Below are positions 10,901-18,437 of a DNA stretch of 26,782 nucleotides, piece after piece (the stretch's first letter is position 1; each line of letters starts with the position of its first letter). Both the position numbers and the translations under genes were made by a program. The stretch is from Mesostigma viride. Its lineage: Eukaryota > Streptophyta > Mesostigmatophyceae > Mesostigmatales > Mesostigmataceae. The stretch spans positions 1-26,782 of the forward strand of contig RPFO01002087.1 in assembly GCA_009746045.1 (NCBI GenBank), in the 5' to 3' direction. The notes under the pieces were generated by a model that saw only the letters and a list, made by a program, of their open reading frames with translations, did not search any database and was not told where the DNA came from.

Positions 10901-10993
10901 CTTTAATTACGTAAAGGAATAGGAATCAAAAGAAGAAAGCAACAAAAGAAAAAGGAAAAACCTTGAAGGTCTGCAGCAGGAACAAAATTAAAA
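10901..10993 (-). other. Spacer between the small ORF and gag
   Basis: On the minus strand this 93-bp spacer is pyrimidine-rich and includes TGCTGCAG and a long T/C run before the gag ATG. It cannot be aligned with the equivalent 124-bp spacer of the plus copy, although both are T/C-rich with AG steps, as 3' splice regions are. Confidence 0.5.
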
Positions 10994-11386
10994 TCAATCC
11001 TTTTTAACAACAGTAATGGATAGGGAACCGAATTCCAAGGTGAGAGGAGTATCTAAGCTAGAAGAGGATGCAGCCCTCTTAGGGGGAGACGAAGGAGGGG
11101 TAGCAAAATCTAGAGCTTCTACAGGAGGGCGACCATGAGGAGTAGAACGTACGTGTAGGCCTAGATCTGATACGCTATGGTCTATAAGGAATTGTTGAGC
11201 TTCCTCGAAGGTAACAAATTTCTTATACCTAATTACATTATATGTACGGTTTTGCACTATCTTCCTAGCATCTGACCAAGAGAGGAAAATGGCTGACCAT
11301 TGAGGGGTAATAACCACGTAATACTTAGCTAAACTATTATCACTAGATGAATGGGAAGGCGCAGTAAAAACACGACGTTGACTCAT
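10994..11386 (-). CDS. Small ORF with RNase H1/viroplasmin-type hybrid-binding domain
   Basis: 130 codons from ATG 11386-11384. Residues 22-67 match the RNase H1 N-terminal / caulimovirus viroplasmin fold (Cauli_VI family): a YYVV strand, the conserved W37 in LSW, the YKKF motif at 54-57 and the EEAQQFL helix at 61-67. In RNase H1 this domain binds RNA:DNA hybrids; in caulimovirus P6 it is part of a multifunctional protein. The C-terminal half is Ser/Pro-rich and probably disordered. It is a separate ORF upstream of gag, which is unusual. The protein is identical to that of the other copy although four synonymous bases differ, which argues that the frame is under selection. The role is inferred: a cofactor for reverse transcription or for translation of the polycistronic RNA. 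Confidence 0.85.
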   Translation of the reverse strand: MSQRRVFTAPSHSSSDNSLAKYYVVITPQWSAIFLSWSDARKIVQNRTYNVIRYKKFVTFEEAQQFLIDHSVSDLGLHVRSTPHGRPPVEALDFATPPSSPPKRAASSSSLDTPLTLEFGSLSITVVKKD

Positions 11387-11390
11387 GATA

Positions 11391-11399
11391 ACTCACCTG
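11391..11399 (-). promoter_or_regulatory. Candidate 5' splice donor CAG|GTGAGT
   Basis: On the minus strand CAGGTGAGT is an exact consensus 5' splice site, ten bases upstream of the small-ORF ATG. It is conserved in the plus copy at 13703-13711. Splicing from here would remove the small ORF and could deliver gag or the downstream aORF. This is inference from sequence. Confidence 0.45.
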
Positions 11400-11918
11400 G
11401 CGTGTCTTGTGATGTCAAGCTAGACGAGGTAGGGGTAGGCGACTTAGCTTGACGATCTGGATCACCGAAAGAAGAAGGAGGGCGGGAGTTTCCAGCTCTC
11501 GTCCTAAGTCAGCGGCCGGATATCCCAGCGCTCGTCCTAACACAGCGCCCCGTAACTCTGCGGGTGCGGCCGTCTAATAAAGCAGCAGCACAAGGAAAAA
11601 GGTGTAGGTACGGCGACGCTAATCGTCTCCGAACAGTAATACTCCCCGATCTAAGGCAGGAAACAACCGTAAGCAGGAAAACAAGGCGAAGGACAGGCTA
11701 ACTACGAAAGGATTTATCCGCTGTGAGCAGGTCTAGCTTCTAGGTAAAGCGTGTCCCGAAACGGGCAGCACGACGCTCCTAGCTTGAAGGCGACCCGCCC
11801 ATTACCTATCAAGGAAGTGTCGACTTCTTGTTCCTGGACGCGGAAGGGGTCTTGAAAAGGTGTATGTGGCAAGGGATAGTCGTCTCGTTCACTACCTACT
11901 GAAGTTCCTCCGGAACCA
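11400..11918 (-). other. 5' untranslated leader of the minus-strand element
   Basis: About 520 bp between PBS and donor site, nearly the same in both copies. It contains a direct repeat TTAGGACGAG(C/A)GCTGG with a 34-bp period and a GGATATCC palindrome between the two copies. Such leaders usually hold packaging and dimerisation signals; nothing specific can be assigned. The LTR-spanning uORF (11714-12073) overlaps its first part. Confidence 0.55.
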
Positions 11919-12073
11919 TTGTTACGCCGCGGATATCTACCTCCACCTCTACCTCTAATGGGCCTGATACTACCTAAACTGGTCAGGCCTCCTCTACTTA
12001 ACCCTCTGGCGAAAGACGAACGTGACGGAGCTGATCTCAATGCATTAACGTAAGTGTTGCTATAATACGCCAT
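11714..12073 (-). CDS. Possible leader uORF running from the LTR through the PBS
   Basis: From ATG 12073-12071 an open frame of about 119 codons runs from the LTR across its end and the PBS into the leader. It is Arg/Gly-rich (SRGGLTSLGSIRPIRGRGGG) and then turns acidic. The plus copy keeps the same frame from 13028 to a stop at 13330. The few base differences between copies mostly change amino acids, so selection on it is not evident. It may be a chance open frame over structured leader RNA. Confidence 0.3.
   Translation of the reverse strand: MAYYSNTYVNALRSAPSRSSFARGLSRGGLTSLGSIRPIRGRGGGRYPRRNNGSGGTSVGSERDDYPLPHTPFQDPFRVQEQEVDTSLIGNGRVAFKLGASCCPFRDTLYLEARPAHSG
11907..11918 (-). promoter_or_regulatory. 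Primer-binding site, TGGTTCCGGAGG
   Basis: One base after the 5' LTR, the minus strand reads TGGTTCCGGAGG, as expected of a tRNA-primed site starting TGG. I cannot assign the tRNA. The plus copy reads TGGTATCGGAGG at the same place. Confidence 0.7.
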
Positions 12074-12491
12074 ACAACCATTTACCAAAACCCGTTTACT
12101 CCAGGAATAGAGGAAGGAAACACAACTACACTGCCGTGACCCAAGCCTAAATGTGTCAATTCACTTAACACACGCCGAGTGACCACACAAGGAGTGGAAC
12201 GTGCATAAATGGTCACCAACGGTCCAACAGGCTCGGGCCGACCTGGCCCTCGCCTGCAGAAACACAGAAACACAAGCAGGTGCACAGATGCACGCCTGTC
12301 CACTACATTCTACAAAAGGATAAGGATCACTAATATAGTACGCGGCGCGGCGCCCAAAGGCACCCACTATACCACAGTACTGTTACGGGGACAATCATGT
12401 CCAAACTAGAACTGCACGTAACCTAGGAACAACCGAGGCCAAGGACCTAATTTACGTCCGTAACTACAACGAATTGTTACGCGACGTAACA
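11920..12491 (-). repeat. 5' LTR of the minus-strand Ty3 element
   Basis: 572 bp, identical to 1704-2275 except for one substitution. On the minus strand it starts with the palindromic TGTTACGTCGCGTAACA. A TATATTA word at 12337-12331 may be a TATA box; the plus copy has no such word at this place. Its U3 half differs clearly from the plus copy, while the last ~250 bp are almost the same. Confidence 0.96.
12331..12337 (-). promoter_or_regulatory. Possible TATA box in the minus-element LTR
   Basis: TATATTA on the minus strand lies inside the 5' LTR downstream of a GC-rich CGCCGCGCCGCG block. Only composition and position support it. The equivalent in the plus copy reads TACTTTACC, which would be a weaker TATA. 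Confidence 0.25.
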
Positions 12492-12496
12492 CCCAA
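12492..12496. repeat. Target-site duplication CCCAA (right)
   Basis: Pairs with 1699-1703 and directly follows the CA end of the right LTR of the minus-strand element. Confidence 0.95.
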
Positions 12497-12602
12497 TTTA
12501 GGCAAAACTAGGCATTTCAGGCTATTTTTGGCATACCTGGGTCACCTTAACTGTTATATGGAAATAAACTAACACCCATTTCACCGGAAAAAGGTGTGTG
12601 AC
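12497..12602 (+). other. LINE stop codon and 3' untranslated region stranded between the two Ty3 elements
   Basis: Removing the minus-strand element joins this stretch to 1703. The LINE frame then ends at TAG 12509-12511. The block 12553-12592 (TTATATGGAAATAAAC... CCATTTCACCGGAAAA) aligns with the minus strand of about 26267-26306, behind the other LINE fragment. This supports its identity as LINE 3' UTR. An AATAAA word is at 12563-12568. Confidence 0.7.
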
Positions 12603-12607
12603 TCGTG
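12603..12607. repeat. Target-site duplication TCGTG (left)
   Basis: TCGTG directly precedes the TG of the 5' LTR and recurs at 25355-25359 directly after the CA of the 3' LTR of the plus-strand element. Confidence 0.95.
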
Positions 12608-13181
12608 TGTTACGTCGCGTAATAATTCGTTGTAGTTACGGACGTAAATTAGGTCTTTTGCCTCGGTTGTCCCTAGGTTTACGTTTAGGCTCCTACCGGG
12701 ACATTATTGTCCTCGTAACAGTACTGTGGTACATTGGGTGCCGTTGGGCGCCGCGCCGCGTACTTTACCAGTGGTCCTTATCCTGTGGTAGAATGTAGTG
12801 GACCAGCGTGCATCAGTAGATGTAGTGGACCAGCGTGCATCTGTAGGCGAGGGCCATGTCGGCCCGAGCGTGTTGGACCGTTGGTGACCATTTATGCGCG
12901 TTCTACCCCTTTTGTGTGTACTCGGCGTGTGTTAAATGAATTGACACATTTAGGCTTGGGTCACGGCAGTGTAGTTGTGTTTCCTTCCTCTATTCCTGGA
13001 TTAAACGGGTTTTGGATAAATGGTTGTATGGCGTATTATAGTAACACTTACGTTAATGCATTGAGATCAGCTCCGTCACGTTCGTCTTTCGCCAGAGGGT
13101 TAAGTAGAGGAGGCCTGACCAGTTTAGGTAGTATCAGGCCCATTAGAGGTAGAGGTGGAGGTAGATATCCGCGGCGTGACA
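12608..13181 (+). repeat. 5' LTR of the plus-strand Ty3 element
   Basis: 574 bp. It begins TGTTACG and ends CGTGACA, where the last repeat carries one substitution compared with CGTAACA in the 3' LTR. Its U3 holds a tandem duplication at about 12795-12845 that the minus copy lacks. Confidence 0.95.
12795..12846 (+). repeat. Tandem duplication in U3 (about 24-bp unit)
   Basis: TGTAGTGGACCAGCGTGCATC followed by (A/T)GTAG occurs twice in a row. It is present in both LTRs of this element (also about 24968-25020) and absent from the minus-strand element, so it predates this insertion. Duplicated U3 blocks in LTRs are often promoter elements; the function here is inferred. Confidence 0.75.
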
Positions 13182-13330
13182 ATGGTATCGGAGGAACTTC
13201 AGTAGGTAGTGAACGAGACGACTATCCCTTGCCACATACACCTGTTCAAGACCCCTTCCGCGTCCAGGAACAAGAAGTCGACACTTCCTTGATAGGTAAT
13301 GGGCGGGTCGCCTTCAAGCTAGGAGAGTAG
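13028..13330 (+). CDS. Possible leader uORF spanning LTR end and PBS
   Basis: The same frame as on the minus-strand copy, about 100 codons from ATG 13028, with an RG-rich segment encoded by the LTR. It ends at a TAG made by two substitutions relative to the other copy. It may be a chance frame; see the counterpart at 11714-12073. Confidence 0.3.
   Translation: MAYYSNTYVNALRSAPSRSSFARGLSRGGLTSLGSIRPIRGRGGGRYPRRDNGIGGTSVGSERDDYPLPHTPVQDPFRVQEQEVDTSLIGNGRVAFKLGE
13183..13194 (+). promoter_or_regulatory. Primer-binding site, TGGTATCGGAGG
   Basis: It starts one base after the LTR. It resembles the initiator-tRNA-Met type TGGTATCAGAGC but with mismatches, and differs from the other copy at two central bases. 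The primer tRNA is not assigned. Confidence 0.65.
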
Positions 13331-13702
13331 TGCTGCCCGTTTCGGGACACGCTCTACCTAGAAGCTAGACCTGCTCACAGCGGATAAATCCTTTCGTAGT
13401 TAGCCTGTCCTTCGCCTTGTTTTCCTGCTTACGGTTGTTTCCTGTCTTAGATAGGGGAGTATTACTGTTCGGAGACGATTAGCGTCGCAGTACCTACACC
13501 TTTTTTCCTTGTGCTGCTGCTTTATTAGACGGCCGCACCCGCAGAGTTACGGGGCGCTGTGTTAGGACGAGCGCTGGGATATCCGGCCGCTGACTTAGGA
13601 CGAGAGCTGGAAACTTCCGCCCTCCTTCTTCTTTCGGTGATCCAGATCGTCCAGCTAAGTCGCCTACCCCTACCTCGTCTAGCTTGACATCACAAGACAC
13701 GC
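13195..13702 (+). other. 5' untranslated leader of the plus-strand element
   Basis: About 510 bp, nearly identical to 11400-11906. The direct repeat TTAGGACGAG(C/A)GCTGG is at about 13562-13577 and 13596-13611. No gene is supported apart from the doubtful uORF. Confidence 0.55.
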
Positions 13703-13711
13703 CAGGTGAGT
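13703..13711 (+). promoter_or_regulatory. Candidate 5' splice donor CAG|GTGAGT
   Basis: Exact donor consensus, with GT at 13706-13707, ten bases before the small-ORF ATG at 13716. It is conserved in the other copy. Confidence 0.45.
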
Positions 13712-13715
13712 TATC

Positions 13716-14108
13716 ATGAGTCAACGTCGTGTTTTTACTGCGCCTTCCCATTCATCTAGTGATAATAGTTTAGCTAAGTATTACGTAGTTATTACCCCTC
13801 AATGGTCAGCCATTTTCCTCTCTTGGTCAGATGCTAGGAAGATAGTGCAAAATCGTACATATAATGTAATTAGGTATAAGAAATTTGTTACCTTCGAGGA
13901 AGCTCAACAATTCCTTATAGACCATAGCGTATCAGATCTAGGCCTACACGTACGTTCTACTCCTCATGGTCGCCCTCCTGTAGAAGCTCTAGATTTTGCT
14001 ACCCCTCCTTCGTCTCCCCCTAAGAGGGCTGCATCCTCATCTAGCTTAGATACTCCTCTCACCTTAGAATTCGGTTCCCTATCCATTACTGTTGTTAAAA
14101 AGGATTGA
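13716..14108 (+). CDS. Small ORF with RNase H1/viroplasmin-type hybrid-binding domain
   Basis: 130 codons, protein identical to 10994-11386. The nucleotide sequences differ at four sites (codons for Val, Asn, Ser and Leu), all synonymous. The domain (residues 22-67) carries the YYVV, LSW, YKKF and EEAQQFL elements of the RNase H1 N-terminal domain. It lacks any RNase H catalytic part, and that activity is encoded in pol. The frame remains open in a copy whose pol is heavily broken. A product acting as RNA:DNA hybrid binder or viroplasmin-like factor is the most reasonable inference. Confidence 0.85.
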   Translation: MSQRRVFTAPSHSSSDNSLAKYYVVITPQWSAIFLSWSDARKIVQNRTYNVIRYKKFVTFEEAQQFLIDHSVSDLGLHVRSTPHGRPPVEALDFATPPSSPPKRAASSSSLDTPLTLEFGSLSITVVKKD

Positions 14109-14232
14109 TTTAACTTGCTTCCTTCTTTTAAGCCATTAAAAGCTTTTTCTTTTCTTTCTTTGCCTTCTATTAGGCCTTGTCCTTTATCCTTGTTGCTTTC
14201 AGTTAGATTTTTTATCATTTACTTAAACAAAA
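14109..14232 (+). other. Spacer between the small ORF and gag, with acceptor-like pyrimidine tracts
   Basis: 124 bp. TTCTTTCTTTGCCTTCTATTAG ending at 14173 and TTGCTTTCAG ending at 14202 both look like 3' splice sites. Together with the donor at 13706 they could remove the small ORF and place gag nearer the 5' end. The stretch is unrelated to the spacer of the other copy. Confidence 0.45.
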
Positions 14233-15957
14233 ATGGATCCAGTGGGTGGTAACCTGTCGCCTATACCTACCAATACTCCTACTATGAATAATAATAATAA
14301 TAACAACAATCGTGGTAACCGACGGGACTCACTTGAAACGGTGCACCATCTCACTCCTCAAGGTAACCTTCGTGCCTCACCTCCTTCTCCTCTTGCTGAT
14401 GGTCGCCGTCGTCCCTCACTTACCCCTCCTACCTATGAACAACGTCAACGTATGCAAGTCAGATTTAGTGATGACCCTTCCCTTACCCTGAACCAGGCCC
14501 CTGCCCCTCCTGCAACCTTGGCTCAACCCTCCAGCAGGTCCTCACTAACTAACAATGTTTTTAGGCCTCCTTCCCACCCTGTGCCTTCTAGGCCTGCTCT
14601 TAACACGGGTCGTGCCTCTGCCCCTGTCGGTCCTTCTGGGCGCCCCAGTGCAGTTCCCTTTTACCCACCTGCTTCCTGGTCCTACCCTGAGACGGCCTAT
14701 GAGGCAGCCCAGGTCCCTACCCGTGTGGCTGATTTAGAAGTTAATAGTGATTTCAGCACCATGCCCTTAGATGACAGAAATTATGATCATTTTGCCTATT
14801 CCTCTCTTCGTGAGCAATATACTGTCCCCTTCTCTTATGGGCACCAGCCTGAAACGGTGGCCCCTTCTAGACCCCTACCCAAGACTTTTCCTCTTCCTTC
14901 CTTCTATCCCGCTTATATAGCAGTGGAAGATAGTGGCCCTATGGGAAAAACTGACTCCTCTAATCCCCCTAAGCCCCCTGCTCTTCCTCTCTTTGCTAAC
15001 CTTCCCAAGCTGGATGTCAAGTCTACCCCTCAACAGTTTTTCACCTTTATTATGTTGCTTACCCAGAACACAGAGTCGTGGCAGAATCATAATAGGTGGC
15101 GTCTTTCTGATGCTGTATTAGTTCCTCACTATCTCACAACCTGTATTACTCCTGAGCTTGCTAACCTCATTCAGTGTGAGTCTTTGGCCTCTCATGCCTA
15201 CCCTAACTCTGTAGCAGAATTGTTTAAGCGTTTAGAGAACCATTTAGTCCCTCCTGATTCAGATTGGCAGGATAGATTAGCATTTGGTACCTTGCAGCAG
15301 GGTACTAAATCATTTAAGGAGTATATGAAAGAGTTTGATGCTCAGATGGTACGAATTAGGGATTTGTCGGGTGCAGATGTACGTGCTCGCTTCCTCCAAG
15401 GCCTCAGTAGACCCTTATTACGTGAAGTCAAGCGCCAGTTCTCTGCCTACCGTTTTACTGATCTGCCCCTCAAGCATGTGCGCCAGCATCTCTTGCGTGT
15501 AGCAGATTTCTTCACCACCCCTTCTCTTCCTACCCGTTCCCGTATTAATAATATTATCCTTACCCCTGAGGAGGAGAACTCCTATGTAGAAGAATTAGAT
15601 ATCTGTGTTACTGACCTTTCAGCCCTTGATGTCTCTCATATCACATGCTATCATTGCAAGGAAGTAGGTCATCTTAAACGTGAGTGCCCCAAGTTCCTTT
15701 CGGGTGCTCCCCCTCATCCCGACGCTCGCCCTCCTCGTACCCCTCAGCGTGCTCCTATTCGTCCTAATTCAGGACGCATTCCTTCAGCTACCCCTAGTAG
15801 GCTGAATGCTGTGCAGACAGGATCCCCAGGGTTCCCCTATGATAATCAGGCTCCCGCACCCTCTTCGCTCCCTCGTGACCCTCCAGCAGTGGCTTTTTCG
15901 CCAGGGTCTTCTTCGGGGTTAGTTCCTATGGATTTGGGGGGGGAGGGGGAACAGTAG
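14233..15957 (+). CDS. gag: Gag with CCHC nucleocapsid
   Basis: 574 codons from ATG 14233. There is a low-complexity N-terminal part with an Asn run, then a capsid-like region (about residues 260-435) nearly identical to the other copy. A CCHC zinc knuckle follows at residues 472-485 (C-x2-C-x4-H-x4-C), then a Pro/Arg-rich tail. Here capsid and knuckle are in one frame, which shows that the stop in the minus copy is a lesion. The frame ends at 15957, shortly after the G8AG5 run (15936-15949), which is two bases longer than in the other copy. Protease and the rest of pol then lie in the -1 frame. Translation past this point would need a -1 slip on the G-run, or the run is a mutation or a sequencing error. 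Confidence 0.9.
   Translation: MDPVGGNLSPIPTNTPTMNNNNNNNNRGNRRDSLETVHHLTPQGNLRASPPSPLADGRRRPSLTPPTYEQRQRMQVRFSDDPSLTLNQAPAPPATLAQPSSRSSLTNNVFRPPSHPVPSRPALNTGRASAPVGPSGRPSAVPFYPPASWSYPETAYEAAQVPTRVADLEVNSDFSTMPLDDRNYDHFAYSSLREQYTVPFSYGHQPETVAPSRPLPKTFPLPSFYPAYIAVEDSGPMGKTDSSNPPKPPALPLFANLPKLDVKSTPQQFFTFIMLLTQNTESWQNHNRWRLSDAVLVPHYLTTCITPELANLIQCESLASHAYPNSVAELFKRLENHLVPPDSDWQDRLAFGTLQQGTKSFKEYMKEFDAQMVRIRDLSGADVRARFLQGLSRPLLREVKRQFSAYRFTDLPLKHVRQHLLRVADFFTTPSLPTRSRINNIILTPEEENSYVEELDICVTDLSALDVSHITCYHCKEVGHLKRECPKFLSGAPPHPDARPPRTPQRAPIRPNSGRIPSATPSRLNAVQTGSPGFPYDNQAPAPSSLPRDPPAVAFSPGSSSGLVPMDLGGEGEQ
15936..15949 (+). other. Internal polypurine-tract-like run (G8AG5) at the Gag/protease junction
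   Basis: Matches the 3' polypurine tract in composition and lies where the frame changes from Gag to Pol. The other copy has G7AG4 and stays in frame. Confidence 0.5.
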
Positions 15958-16604
15958 GCCTGTCAGCCGGGGGTAACCTGGACAGGTCCTTAGATAGTAC
16001 CCCAGATAAAAATTTTTGCCTGCCTGTTTTTATAACCTCTGTAGGAGCTGAATCTTCCCTACCACTACGTGTGCGTCCTCTTATGTTCTTGAATGGTGGT
16101 TTAACCGTCCCTCACACTGTTGTAGATCCCTTCTTGCATGCTGATGAACTCTTGAATGTCTCTGTGTTGGTAGATAGCGGTGCGGCTAGCTCCTTTGTGA
16201 GCGAAGCCCTAGTTAGGCGTTTAGGACTAGTCCCTACCCCTCACACCAAACCCGTTACTGTTCATTATGCTGATGGTCGCACCAGTCATTCTCCGGGTAC
16301 GGTGTCCCTTCCCATGGTTATACAAGGACGTACTGTCAACCTGACGGCCACTATAGGCCCTATCACTACCGCTGATGTATTACTAGGATTAGATTGGCAC
16401 CAGGATAATAAGATTACTATTAATTATGATACCATGGTCATTTGGTTTCCAGATAGCTCTTACTGGGTACCTGAACGTCATTATAGATTGGAAAATTTAT
16501 CCTTGGTAGATATTACTCCTCCTACACCTGTTGATCCTCCTGTAAGACCTATACCTGAAGTACTAATGTCCAATGATGAGTTGCGTTCTGAACTAAAGGA
16601 ATAT

Positions 16605-17022
16605 CGGGGTTCTTTGAACGGAGTTTCTTCTATACGTGAATGCGGGAACAAGAGGCCGCTGGATGAGCGGCTTATAGGTCGCAGTGTTTACTCGTAGCTG
16701 TTTGGCTAGAGCTTTTGTGATTAGTAGATGCAATATAGTGCATGGTTGAAAAATGAATTAAATAAAATGTGCGTTCCGCGCTTGGGTTGATTATACCCGG
16801 GCGGAACGGGGCGTGAGGTGCAGTGCCCCTGAAAAGAACAACCTACGCATTATTTAATACTAGCCGTGCAGATTCGGGATATTCTACCCCCGGTCTGTAC
16901 GGTTAGCGTCTTACTAGCATCCACTAAACATAAGGGTTTAATGACGTCAGTTAGCTAGGGATAAGGGAGGTTTTGCGACTAAAAGCCGCTCTGGCTGGTT
17001 TTGTCGGCCTCTTTCTTTGCTC
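16605..17022 (+). repeat. Split direct repeat A1 (418 bp)
   Basis: Starts CGGGGTTCTTTGAACGG. It repeats at 17988-18404 with one missing C in a C-run. It holds a GCCGCT/AGCGGC hairpin (16655-16671) and an imperfect GTTCCGC/GCGGAAC hairpin near 16774-16808. Confidence 0.92.
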
Positions 17023-17858
17023 GTTGTCGTTGCGGCGGCAGCCGCAGCTATGGGTGCTGCGGAGCAAAATCCCAAAAGCACTGGTTGCACTGGCCACTTG
17101 GCCAGTGGTGAGACTTCCAGTTGTTAACCGGCCAGGCGTAGTTCCTCGCCCGGTTAACTAAAAGAAAAGAAAAAGATTACCTCCGGTCCGCACCTTTTCC
17201 CCAGCTTGGGGTCTTTGGTGGGCCGGATGCCGTGACAGGTGCTCAACTGTCGCTTGGTCGGCCCAGTGCGCGAGCTGGTGCTCCGTACCTGGGGATGCTT
17301 GCACCCCGGGTTGGAGCCGGATGGCTGGCACTGGCGACCCGTGTCTCGGTCCGCGGCCTGCGGCTTTTTCTTCGGAAATTGCTGCTGGCCAGCAAACTTT
17401 GCAATTGCCTTCCGCCGAGGGGGGGGTGGTTGGGGCTGGGGACGGCGATGGGAAAAGCGTCTAAGCTAGAAATTTTTTCCCCACGCATAGAAACCTCGGG
17501 GGGAATGCGGTCTTGGCTGAACGGACTCTCGTTCAGCCAGGTGCCTGGGGCTGTGGCCTCGGGCATCCGGGCTGGCGGGGCCTGGGCTAGGTCCACGTTT
17601 TTTCTCGAAGCACCCCGGGTCTATGGGGAGACGGCCATAGCGGTACCGACTCGGGGCCCCGAGAGGGGTCATGATAGGCTGGCCGTGCGCAATCGCAGTG
17701 CAAATGCGCTGGGCCTTTTTGGGCCTGGCCATGCATCCACAGCCGCCGGGCACACGCCTCCCGATGTGGGGGGGCTCCCGTTTTGCGGCAGGGCGGTCAC
17801 TTGTGACAACGAGCAAGGTGGAGTGCGGCTTCAAGGGAAAGCCAGGGCGGGGGTGATT
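17023..17858 (+). other. Unique core of the split-direct-repeat element
   Basis: 836 bp, GC-rich, no recognised protein. A 214-codon open frame (17232-17876) has no known motif, runs into B1, and is probably fortuitous. There are three perfect 9-bp hairpins: CACTGGCCA/TGGCCAGTG (17088-17107), GTTAACCGG/CCGGTTAAC (17123-17158) and GGCTGAACG/CGTTCAGCC (17515-17538). Such structure suggests a non-coding RNA or packaging signal. Confidence 0.6.
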
Positions 17859-17987
17859 GGGCAACGTACTTCATGAAGGGCCTTGAACGGCGTGCCTCCG
17901 GGCATGTCAATTAGTGTCACATGTATGCTTCCACTTATTGTTTTAATGAAGATGCTGGTTTTTGTGGGAGCTACGTGGGACATGAAT
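17859..17987 (+). repeat. Split direct repeat B1 (129 bp)
   Basis: Matches 18438-18566 across 129 bp and runs directly into A2. It contains the palindrome CTTCATGAAG and ends GGGACATGAAT. Confidence 0.92.
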
Positions 17988-18404
17988 CGGGGTTCTTTGA
18001 ACGGAGTTTCTTCTATACGTGAATGCGGGAACAAGAGGCCGCTGGATGAGCGGCTTATAGGTCGCAGTGTTTACTCGTAGCTGTTTGGCTAGAGCTTTTG
18101 TGATTAGTAGATGCAATATAGTGCATGGTTGAAAAATGAATTAAATAAAATGTGCGTTCCGCGCTTGGGTTGATTATACCCGGGCGGAACGGGGCGTGAG
18201 GTGCAGTGCCCCTGAAAAGAACAACCTACGCATTATTTAATACTAGCCGTGCAGATTCGGGATATTCTACCCCGGTCTGTACGGTTAGCGTCTTACTAGC
18301 ATCCACTAAACATAAGGGTTTAATGACGTCAGTTAGCTAGGGATAAGGGAGGTTTTGCGACTAAAAGCCGCTCTGGCTGGTTTTGTCGGCCTCTTTCTTT
18401 GCTC
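17988..18404 (+). repeat. Split direct repeat A2 (417 bp)
   Basis: Second copy of A1, joined to B1 without a spacer. It is followed by a 33-bp spacer (CCACC-rich, 18405-18437) and then B2. Confidence 0.92.
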
Positions 18405-18437
18405 CCCACCCACCCACCCTTGTCTTGGTTGCCTCTA

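Larger units (their letters stand above)
1704..12491 (-). mobile_element. Full-length Ty3/gypsy chromovirus, minus-strand copy
   Basis: A 10,788-bp LTR retrotransposon bounded by 572-bp LTRs that begin TGTTACG and end CGTAACA, with a CCCAA target-site duplication. In element order it carries a PBS, leader, hybrid-binding-domain ORF, gag, a pol frame uninterrupted from nucleocapsid to chromodomain, an extra downstream ORF and a polypurine tract. The two LTRs differ at one position by my count (C at 2111 versus T at 12327 on the plus strand), so the insertion is recent. Gag is separated from pol by a 1-nt deletion and the downstream ORF has two 1-nt deletions relative to the other copy. Absence of nested insertions and intact pol motifs make it the better reference copy of the family. 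Confidence 0.96.

Noticed and set aside
16605-16780. Hammerhead ribozyme or retrozyme in repeat A (GCCGCT-GGATG-AGCGGC hairpin followed by TAGGTC)
   Set aside because: The core CTGANGA and GAAA motifs of a hammerhead are absent, and the element lacks ordinary LTRs with PBS and polypurine tract.
17232-17876. 214-codon open frame in the nested element as a gene
   Set aside because: No motif, GC-rich composition that favours chance open frames on both strands, and it runs into repeat B1.
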